This document shows positions 37,260 through 49,200 of a stretch of DNA of 64,000 bases, piece after piece. Positions within the stretch are counted from its first letter, which is position 1. The number at the start of each line of letters is the position of its first letter. This stretch comes from Bacteroidota bacterium (GTDB lineage Bacteria; Bacteroidota; Bacteroidia; Cytophagales; Cytophagaceae). Below the pieces are notes generated by a model. That model was not told the DNA's origin. It did no database searches and saw only the letters and a list, made by a program, of their open reading frames with translations. The position numbers and the translations under genes were made by a program. The stretch covers positions 102,651-166,650 of the forward strand of contig JAEVZS010000027.1 of the NCBI GenBank assembly GCA_023392125.1. Direction: 5' to 3'.

Positions 37260-40200
37260 ATGTTTATTGAAATGAGAAGATATAACTGTTGGCACATTTT
37301 AGCTTTTTTCTTCATGCCACTCATGGTATTGGCAGAAGGAACCCGACAACTTACACCTAGTTCGACGGATAACGGACACATCCAGATTTTTGATAATAAT
37401 ACGCTTACAAGACCATTTGCTACTTTTGACTGTCCGGAAGAACACCGTCTGAACTTTACGATCTGTAACCTCGGAGAAAAGGTATACTTTGGCTTCCGGC
37501 AAGACGACAAGGATGTTCATTTCAGAATAAAAGACCCGGACGGTGAGTTTGTTCTTATCAACGGAAATACAATCAATCCGGTGCCAACATCCGGAGCAGG
37601 ATATATTGCAAATTATTCCAGCGCATACAATGGCCCGTCAGCCATAGTAGGAACAGGCGGCTATAGCGCTCTGTCCTTTACTCCCACAAAAACCGGGGAT
37701 TACCATATCGAATTTAACCCTAAACGCAGCGATCGCCCGGCAACTGAAATTAATCCTGTCAAAAGAGTATTCAGCTACTTTGATATCACCGTAACCTCTG
37801 CCAGCAACCAAATCATTCCGGGCAGGCTATGGTCCAGAGCATGGGACCTTCAGTGTAACGGTAGCAGGAATCCCTTTAACGGAAAGATGTACATATATTC
37901 GGATGATGGTATTGTAACTTCCCTCGATTTTAATGGTATGATGCCATACGGGTTCGTTGTTTTCGCCAACTCCAGCGGACTTCGTAATACGGGAAATTCC
38001 AACTCCGACAGACAGTCCGAAAATGGCAATGTTAACTATCCTCAGTACAAAATATTCCTGAACAATCCTGATATCAGCTGCTACCCTACCGGTACATTTG
38101 GAAATCTCACCCAACCTTCAACGGTTTCCGGATGCTCTGAGAGTGATTATTGCATTAATGTATATACCGATCAAAGCGGAACTATTGAGATATTGCTGGA
38201 TTTTGAAGCACCTGCCGGATTTCAGCCCAATACGCGGGACCGTATTATTTCTGTCAAAGATGCTATTGTCGGTCACAATTGTGTACGCTGGGACGGACGT
38301 GATGGCAAAAATAACCTGATAACAGCGGGAAGTGAAATTGATATGGAAGTTAACTTCCTGAACGGGCTTACGCACTTACCGCTTTTTGATGTTGAGTTTC
38401 ACCCTAACGGCTATATTGTTGAGCTGGTCCGGCCAACCGGCCCCCCCCCAATGTTGTATTGGGATGACAGCCAGGTCGGCGGCGAGGTTAATCTGGCAGG
38501 ATGCCTCAGTACAAACGGTTGTCATACCTGGCCGGCATCAGGCAGCGGTTTTGGTAATGAAAGAACGATCAATACATGGTGGCATGCCCAGACAGTAAAA
38601 GAAAAGCTTCTTTTTTCAACATATGATATTGTAGTTGATGCAAACGGAGACAATGGAGTTGGCAACGGGATAGCCAATGATACTATAATTTGTGATGCCA
38701 GCCCTGTATATCAGCTAAACGGAGTGATTGTAAATGCCCTTGGCGGAGAATGGTCTACCTCCGGTACCGGAACCTTTTCCGATGTTACTGATCTGAAAGG
38801 TACCTATACACTCTCCGAACAGGATATAGCTAACAGACAAGTAACTCTTACACTGACCACAACAGGAACCGGCTTATGCCCTCCTCAATCTGACCAGCTG
38901 ACAATACGAATTGATAATCTCCCGATTATCACTACATCTGATGTAGAAGTTTGCGCCAACAATGCTGTCGCCAATTTAAGCGCTACTGTAACTAACTCTA
39001 CCGGATTGACATGGTCTGGTGGAGCCGGGTCATTTAATAATACCTCGATTCCTAATCCAAGATATACACCTGCTCCAGCCGAAATTGAAGCCGGATCAGC
39101 AGAGCTTACGCTTACAATAAATCGCAACGGAGCCTGCGCCCAGCAAACAAGGCTGGTAACCGTAACCTATACCCCGGCTCCGGAGATTGAAACAACATCT
39201 CCTCTTTCCGTTTGTAAAAACAATCCGACTGTTAACCTGACTGCTACAGTAGATGTGGCTACGGGCTTAGCCTGGTCAGGGGGAAATGGAAGTTTCACCA
39301 ATCCTAACAGTCTGACTCCGGCCTACTCACCGACAAGCGCTGAATTAAATTCAGGCTCGGTAACACTCAGGGCAACCACAACAGGCAATGGAAACTGTCA
39401 GGCTGTTTCCCAAAATGTTACGGTGAATTTTACCAATGTTCCGTTAGTAAATGCCGGTCCGGATCAGGTTGCATGTAACAGCAGCACTGAAATCACTTTG
39501 AATGGTCAGGTCACCGGTTCTGCTAACCATACCTGGTCAGGTGGTACAGGTGTAATCGCTGATCCTAATGCGCTTACCACAACATATGCGCTTACTGCTA
39601 CCGACATAAGTGCAGGCTCTGTCACCTTATATCTCGAATCTGCTGAAAGTAACTGTATTCCTGTGAGAGATTCATTGAGAATCACATTCACGGCTGCTCC
39701 GGGTATCGATATAGGAAATGACAGATCCGTATGCGGTAACAATCCTTCCGCCTCTCTTCAGGCCCAGCTAACAGGAGCTACTCAGGTTCTGTGGGAAGGT
39801 TTTGGAACTTTCTCTAATAATACGTCTATTAATACCGTCTATACACCATCAAGTTTTGAAATTTCGCTGGGTCTGGCTTCCGTAATTGCCAGCACAACAG
39901 ACAATGGAATATGCCCACCGGCAAGAGATACGCTTATTATTTCCATTTCTCCCGCTCCGACAGCAAATGCCGGTCCGGATCAGAGTGTTTGTAAAAACAA
40001 TCCTTCGGTGAGTCTTAACGGCACCGTGGGTTCCGGAGCTACAGGACAGCAATGGGTTGGCGGAGCCGGTTTGTTTGTTCCTAACAGAAACACCCTGAAT
40101 GCTACGTATATCCCTACCGGAAACGAACTTGCAGCCGGTTCATTAAACCTTGTTTTAAGCGCATCCAAGACTTCATGTAACAACGTTACAGATACAGTTA

Positions 40201-43200
40201 CTATTCGATTTACTGATGCTCCGATAGTAAATGCAGGAGCTGACCAGTCTATCTGTATCAATAATCCTGTAGTTAACCTGAGCGGGTCGGTAACCGGAGC
40301 AACCGGTGGTACATGGTCAGGCCCCGGAACTTTCAACCCGAATCCAAACAGCTTAAGTGGTACATATACAGCAACAGCTACCGAAGTAACAAGCGGAAGT
40401 ATTGAACTTATTCTTACTTCAACGGGCAACGGAAATTGTAATGCAGTAACTGATACCTTACGGGCAACCTTTACTCCTGCACCGACTGCAAATGCGGGAA
40501 ATAATTTTTCCGTTTGTTCCAATAATTCCGACATTCAGCTAAATGGCAGCGTTACCAGAGCAACCGGAGGAACCTGGAGCGGAGGCAACGGAATATTTGT
40601 ACCGAGTCAGTCTGCCCTTTCGACTACTTATCGACCTACCACTGCAGAAATCAACGCCGGATCTGTTACGCTGACATTAACAACTACAGGCAACGGCAAC
40701 TGCCAGGCAGTAGACGATCAGGTGACAATCTCCTTTACTGATGCACCTGCCATAACAGCCAGCAATATAACCGTATGCGCCGACAACCCTGTTGTCAATC
40801 TGAATGCCAGTGTAACTGTTGCTACCAGCGGTTCATGGTCAGGCGGAAACGGTTCGTTTTCTAATACAAGCAGTCTTGTAACAACCTATACTCCTACTCC
40901 GGCTGAAATCGCAGCAGGATCTGTGAATCTTACCGTTACAACCGCAAATAACGGTACATGTAATCCGGTTTCCCGCCAGATTACCGCCACAATATTACCT
41001 GTACCTGTTATTGATGCCGGAGCGGATCAGACTGTCTGTGGCAATATTACCAGTGTACCGCTGAATGCCACCGTAACTAATGCTGCAGGAGTTACCTGGT
41101 CTGTGCTAAAAGGACACGGCACTATACAAAATGCCAGTAGCCTTAACGCAGTATACCAGCCAACCAATCAGGACCGTCTTGACGGAGCCGTAAAATTAAA
41201 AGCAACATCTACAGGCAACAATGTCTGCCAGGCAGTAAGTGATTCTATGGTTATCACATTTACCGTAGTACCTACAGTCGATGCAGGTAATAACCAGACA
41301 GTATGTACAAACGACCTTCCTGTACAGCTTGACGGATCGGGCTCAGCAGCCATATGGTCTGGCGGAAGCGGAACATTCAGCCCGGGCGCCAGTGATCATA
41401 AAGCCACTTATACACCGGCACCATCTGAGTATGGCTCCTCAGTAACTCTTACTCTGACTACTGTACCGAACGGAGCCTGCCCTGTTATTTCAGATCAGGT
41501 TACCATTACTATTCCCAATGGTCCGGTTGTAAACGCAGGGAATAATACCCAGATCTGCGGAAACAGTACAACAATCAACCTGAGCGGTCAGGTTAGCAAT
41601 GCCACGGGCGGAACCTGGACACACAATGGCGGTGGTACAATCGCCAATCCGGGAGCCTTGAATACAAGCTACCAGGTCAACGCAAATGACAGAGCTGCCG
41701 GACACGTTGAGTTTATTCTGACTTCAACCGGAAATGCATATTGTTCATCTGCCAGTGATACCTTCGTGGTAACACTTACTCCTGAATTAAAAGTAAACGC
41801 CGGTCCTGATCAGAGCGTTTGTGCTGATATCAGCACAATTAATCTAAATGGCTCTATGGAAAATGCCGGAGGGGTACAATGGACAAGCAATGGAAGCGGA
41901 TCATTCGGAAGTCCGACTTCATCAAGTACGACTTATACGCCTAGTCAGGCCGACCGGTCATTAAGCAGTATTACATTTACCATAACGACTACCAACAATG
42001 GAATCTGTTCTCCTGTATCTGACCAGGTAGTATACACGATCACTCCTGCCCCAACTGTAAATGCGGGAAATGATATCGGAATATGCGGGGATTCTTCGTA
42101 TGTAGCCCTCAACGGAACTTATACAGTCGCCGGTGGCATCATCTGGTCCACAAGTGGCACGGGAGCTTTTACTCCCGGCAATTCTCTTGCAGCAACTTCT
42201 TACATTCCATCTGAAGCAGACATAGCAGCCGGAAGAGTTAATCTCATTCTTACCACTACAGATAACGGAACATGTCAGCCCGTTCGCGATACACTTGTTC
42301 TTACCATCAACAGTATTCCGACCTCTGATGCCGGAAATGATACTACTATATGCGCGGATGCCGGAACTCTTCAGCTAAACGGCAAAATATCCGGGGCCGG
42401 AGGAGGAATCTGGTCGACCAGTGGTACTGGTTTCTTTAACAATCCGACTTTATTAAACAGTATTTATACATTCAGCAGCCAGGATAGTCTGAATGGCATT
42501 GTTACTCTTACACTTACAACTACCGATAATGGTCTTTGCAAGCCGGTATTTTCGCAACGAATTGTAACACTGACACCTGCACCTACTCTTACAGTAGTCA
42601 GTCCTGTTACTATTTGTGCAGACGCCGCATCTGTATCTCTTAACTCCAGCATCACAGTCTCACAAGGCGTGCTGTGGAGCACATCAGGTACAGGAGCTTT
42701 TGCAGACCCTGCCTCATTAAATCCTACTTATTTTCCAAGTAATGCTGATACCACCAGTGGTACTGTCTATCTGATTGCTACAACTACTGGTAATGGCTTG
42801 TGCCATGCAATCAGCGACACTGTTGAACTAACAATAACTCCTGTACCTGTAGTTATCGCCGGAACCGATCTGACTATATGTGCGGATTCGGCCATGATCA
42901 ACCTTTCGGGTATAGTGCATAACGCATATTCCGGAACCTGGCATTCAAGCGGTACAGGCTCTTTTATTCCTAAGTTTGACACCACCGTTACTTCTTACAT
43001 GCCTTCTTCGGCAGACAGAGCATATGGTCAGATAACACTTACACTTACTTCTACCGGACACGGAACCTGTAATCCGGTAAGTGATGTCCTGACACTTACC
43101 ATAACTCCTGCTCCCACTGTTGATGCGGGATATCCTTCCACTGTCTGTGCGGATACTGCTTTCGTCCAGCTAAACGGATCCGTAACGGTTTCTTCAACAG

Positions 43201-46200
43201 TCAGCTGGAGCAGTTCAGGCTCAGGTACATTTGCACCTTCCTCCACTGATCTGAATGCCCGATACATACCCGGAGAAGACGATATATTAGCAGGGAAAGC
43301 CTATCTGACACTGATTACTACCGACAATGGTCAGTGTCGCAGCAAATCTTCCACGGTAGAAGTCACCATTAACCCGGCTCCTACTGTAAACACAGGGCCT
43401 GATCGTACTCTGTGTGCCGATGTCACTTCTATACCGCTCAATGGTACCGTTCGTATTGCCGGCGGTGGAGTGTGGACCAGTACCGGTACAGGACATTTTA
43501 TACCTTCTGATACAGATCTTAATGCATCGTATATTCCTTCTGGCGCAGATACAGCCAATAGCTCTGTAAACCTGATTCTCACATCCTCGTTAAACGGCCT
43601 TTGTAAGCCGGTTGCGGATACGATGACGGTAACATTTACACCACAGCCGATTGTCATGGCGGGAAGTGACTCCACCATTTGCGCTGATTACACCGGTGTT
43701 CGTCTGGATGGCAGAATACTTCATGCCGACGCTGCGATATGGACCACTTCAGGAACCGGCTATTTTTCTCCAAGCGCTACGCATACGGATGCTACCTACG
43801 TTCCTTCCGGTACAGATAAAACAGCAGGTCAGGTAACTCTTACACTGACTACAACATCCATGAGGACATGTAACGCAGTATCTGATGCACTGACTATTTC
43901 TATATTGCCGGCACCAATTGTCAATGCTGGCAGCGATGTAACAATATGCTCCGATGCTGAAGCTGTCGTTCCCGGAGGTTCTGTCACTCATGCAGGAGGA
44001 GGGATCTGGACAACTTCCGGATCAGGTTACTTCTCACCTGATGCCAATACGATCAATGCACGGTATATCCACTCGGAGGAAGATATTGCCAATCGTTCCG
44101 TTATTCTTACACTGACTTCTGACCTTGACAGCGTATGTACGTCTGTTTCAGATGCAATTATTGTTACTATTGAACCTAAACCGGAAGCGAATGCCGGTCC
44201 TGCGCAGACACTGTGTAAAGACAGTGATCTGATATCTCTGAACGGCTCAGTAAGAAATGCAGGCGGAGGAATCTGGAGCTCATCCGGAAGCGGAACATTT
44301 TCCGATGATGAGAATCTGGTTACAAGTTATATTCCAAGCTCACAAGATACTCTGGCTGGAACAGTAACCCTGTCCCTGACTACTACCCAGAACGGCTCAT
44401 GTAATTTTGTAAGCTCTCATTTAATCGTCACCTTTACAGATATCCCGACAGTTTCAGTATCAGACGATGTAACAATTTGTGCTGATGCCAGAGAGGTAAC
44501 CATAAACGGAGCGATCAGCATTGCTTCCGGTGGTCAATGGGGTACCAATGGTGATGGAAACTTCTCTCCGAGTATTAATTCAGTAAATGCCAACTATCAT
44601 CCAGGTCCTTCAGATATTGCCGCAGGGTCTGTTGTTCTTACACTTACATCCACAGGCAACGGAACATGTAAGGCATATGATGACCAGATGACCGTAACGA
44701 TTCAACCCGAACCAGTTGTTAATGCCGGCAGTGATCTTACCGTATGCGCAGATACAGCCGGGATACACCTAAACGGAGTTATATCCAATGCAAGCAATGT
44801 AATCTGGTCAACCGGATCCGGATCCGGCACCTTCACTCCTGCTGCCAGTGACCTGAATGCCATATTTACACCTTCTCCTTCGCAAATTGCAGCAGGACGG
44901 GCCAATCTTACCCTCACAACACTTGCAGAAGGAGCGTGTGCATCCCGCAATGATGTAGTGGTTATCAATATTACTCCGGCGCCAACTCTTACAGCAGGAA
45001 GTGACCTTTCTGTATGTACCGGTCTTCAGAATATAGACCTGAGCTCTTCATATACTGTGGCAACAGGAGTTACCTGGAGTGGCGGCTTGGGAACCTTTAC
45101 AAACCCAACCTCAGCCATGACAATTTATCAGCCGGATAATTCCGAAAATACGGCAGGCAATATCATTACTGTATATGTCACCACAACTGGTAACGGACTT
45201 TGTAAAGCGCTTACCGAAGCAATCAATATCAGTTTCTCCGCTTTGCCGCCGATCGAAGCAGGTAATGATATGACTGTGTGTGACAGCGATCTTCCTGTTA
45301 CCCTGAAAGGATCAGGAAGTCCGGGTACCTGGGTTGGCGGCCTGGGAACGTTTGCGCCTTCCCGCAACAGTCTGCATGCAACCTATCAGCCTGCTCCATC
45401 TGAAATACTCACTGGTTCTGTTAAGTTGCACCTGGAAACTATCAATGACGGACTATGTGCCCCTGGTGTTGACAGTATTGTAATCGTATTCGAAAAAGGT
45501 CCTGAACTGGATGCAGGAGCAGCCCAGACTATCTGTGCCAATGAAGAATATGTGCAGCTGAATGCAACTGCAGATTATACCAATGGTATCATCTGGAAGG
45601 CTGAGGGTACAGGATCCTTTGATAATAATACATTAAGTAACGCCAGATATTATTTTACATCTCAGGATGTCGTGTCACAAACGATCCTGTTTACTATCAC
45701 TTCACCGGCCTTCGGATATTGTAAAGAAAAAACCGATACGTTAACAGTAAGCTTTACACCTGCTCCGACTATCAATGCCGGTCCTGACAGATCATATTGT
45801 GCTACCATACCGACAATTTCCCTAAGCGGAAATTATACTATAGCAACTGCCGGACAATGGTCTATTGAAGAAGGGAACGGCTCGTTGAATAACCCAACTT
45901 CTCTAACGCCTGTCTATACTCCTTCTGCGGATGACCGGACCAACCGGATCGTCCGGTTAAGATTTGAAACCACCAGCCAGGGAACATGTTTACCGGTGTC
46001 CGATCTGGTACAGATTACATTTACAGACGGACCATCAGCGACTGCCGGAAATCCGTTGAGAATATGCGGAGACAGTGCATTTGTCCAGCTGGCCGGTTCC
46101 GTCCATGTCGCTCAGGGCGGTGAATGGTCCACTAATGGCAGCGGAGTATTTTCTCCAAACCGTTTTGCTCTCGGAGCAAGATACATCCCTTCTGCTGCTG

Positions 46201-49200
46201 ATATAGCGTCCAATATGGTCACTTTACGTCTTACAACTACCGGAAACGGTGACTGTCCGGCTGAATTTGATGAGCTGGCACTGACGATTGATCCGATTCC
46301 TACTGTAACAGCCGGAAGCAATATGGTTCACTGTAAGGATGTAACAAATATTTCTCTGAGCGGCGATTATACTATTGCCGGAGGCATCAGCTGGAGCACT
46401 TCCGGCAGCGGATCCTTCAGCTCGGCAACAGACAGAAACGCAACTTATACACCAAGTACGGCTGACAAAAACAATAATTCAGTCATTCTGACCATTGTGA
46501 CCACTAACAATGACCTGTGTAAACCTGTCAGTGACAGGGTCAGAGTCGACTTCACTCCTATACCAGAAGTAGATGCTGGTTTTCCGCAAACAATCTGTGC
46601 AAACTCAGGCGCTGTCAGCCTGGAAGCTCTGGTAAAGATTGCTACCGGAGTTAACTGGACGAGTCCGACAAATCAGGCAGGATTCTCTGACGAATCCAAC
46701 CTTCAGACTTCGTACATGCCCAATACCTCGGATATAGGCAACGGCTCTGTATTACTTACAGCAACTACGACAGGCAACGGTACCTGTCTCCCTGTATACG
46801 ATACTGTTCGTGTTCATTTCACTCCTGCTCCGACAGTAGATGCCGGAACAGATGAAGATGTATGCGCTGATATTGATCATATCCAGCTGGGTGGTACCTA
46901 TACTATTGCTTCCGGTATTATCTGGAGAAGTTCAGGTAGTGGTGTATTCCAGCCTTCCGCAGATGTAGCGAATGCGGTTTATATTCCTTCAGCACAGGAT
47001 ACAGCTGCCGGCAATATCACTCTTACAGCTGTTACAACCGGCAACGGAGACTGTATTGCGGTACAGGATGCACTCGATGTATCATTCAGACCTGCGCCGG
47101 TAGTCATAGCCGGAGCGGATACGGAATTCTGTTATGATGCCGGTAATATACAACTCAACGGCTCCTATCATAACTCTGCAGGTATTCTCTGGTCAACGAC
47201 AAGCGGCGGAACCATATCCAACCCGGCTATTGTAAATCCGATATATACCTTCTCTCCTTCCGAAAAAGCGCATGGAACCGTCATTGTCAAGCTGACTTCC
47301 ACCGGCAATCCGGATTGTAAGGTATATTCTGATTATGTAGTGCTTACCAAGAATCCGTTTAAGGATATAAGAGTTCTGGCAGGAGGAGACTTTGACCTAT
47401 GCTCAGACGCAGAAACGGTAATACTGAACGGGTATAGTGAAAACTCCGGAACAATCTGGTCTGCCTTAAACGGCGCCGGTACCTTTGCGGCTCCTGGTCA
47501 GCTGAATACAACATACATGATCAGTCCTTCGGACATCACCACAGGTTCTGTAACATTCGTTTTAAGCTCTACCGATCATGATGTATGTACAGCTGTGACG
47601 GATACCATTACCATGATCCTTACTCCGATTCCGACTGTAACAGCAGGTAACGATACAACCCTTTGCGGTGATGTGAATCTGATTCCTGTAAGAGGTCTTG
47701 TTACAGTGGCCAACGGCGGAAGGTGGACTACATCAGGGAATGGTTTATTTACTCCGACCAATACGTCTCTCAGACCATCTTATATCCCTTCGGCTCAGGA
47801 TATACAAAATGGTAAAGTATATCTGACCCTCACTACAACAGGTAACGGCTCATGTAAAGCATATAATGCCGTTAAAGAAGTAACGATTACGACACCTCCT
47901 ACGGTAAGCGCCGGTCCGACTATAAGCATTTGTTCTGATAATGAAAGAGTAACTCTGAACGGAAGCTATACCGTAGCAGGTAGTGTACAATGGACTTCTT
48001 CCGGAACCGGAACGTTCAATAACTCAGGCGATGCTGTAACACAATACTATCCTTCTGCGAGAGATATAATAAACAAGGTCGTTACCCTGACTCTGACTAC
48101 CGGAGACAATGGACAGTGTAAGGCTGTATCCGATAAAATGAATATTCGTTTTACTCCCACACCGACTATCAATGCGGGACTGGATGGCTTATTCTGTTCC
48201 GATGAAGAAACTATTCCTCTTTCCGGTGTGGTAGCCGTAGCAGAAGGAGCTGTCTGGACAACTTCCGGCAACGGATATTTCTCACCGGCAACCACTGATC
48301 TGAAAGCCATTTATCATCCTTCTGAGGCTGATGTTCAGGCCGGCTCCGTAAAACTGTGGCTCTCCAGTACAGGCAACGGAACATGTAGTTCTGTAAATGA
48401 TTCGGTCATACTAAACTTTGCCCCTGCTCCTATTGCTGATGCCGGAATAGTGGCTAACTGTATATTCGAGACAGGTGCGATACTTCAGGGTTCTGTTCAG
48501 AATGCCAACGGCGGCCGATGGATCAGTAACGGAACCGGGCAGTTTTCTCCGAATCCGTTTACATCCAATGCTGTTTATTATCCTTCCAAGCAGGATTTCA
48601 GCAACGGAAAAGTCAGCATAACCTTCAGCACTACCGGAAACGGTGTATGTAAAGCAGCAAACAGTGTTCTGAACTTTATAGTATCGGACGCACCTACCGC
48701 TGATGCTGGTCCGGTAAAATACGTTTGTGTCGATGAAGATGTCAATCTTGCTGCTCTTGCCGTACCAGACTATTCATATACCTGGTCAGATCTAAACGGT
48801 AACCCGATAAGCAACAGAATCAGTATGCTGGCAACGATAACAGCAGATACGTCATTTGTTGTAAGAGTTACTGATGCCAATGGCTGTCATGCCAATGACA
48901 CCGCCTATGTCAAAGCAGTAGTAAAACCTGTACTTGACCTCGACCCTCATTACTGCTTTGAGCCTGGCATGATATTAAATACAGATGTGCAAAATCTGCC
49001 GCCTTATACCGGAACCTATACATGGACCAGAGACGGAAGCCTGTTTGAAGGTCGTACGGAACCGGCAGCTGCGATCAATAATCCTGGTTTTTACACCATA
49101 TCCTACACTGTAGGCAACTGTATAACCCGGACTAATACTGAGGTCACAGCTCCTCCTGCACTGATCACACCTTCAAAAATCACGTGTATTGATCAGAATA

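Noticed and set aside
38885..48310. Many minus-strand ORFs inside the giant gene
   Set aside because: They mirror the repeat structure in the opposite frame and have no independent features.
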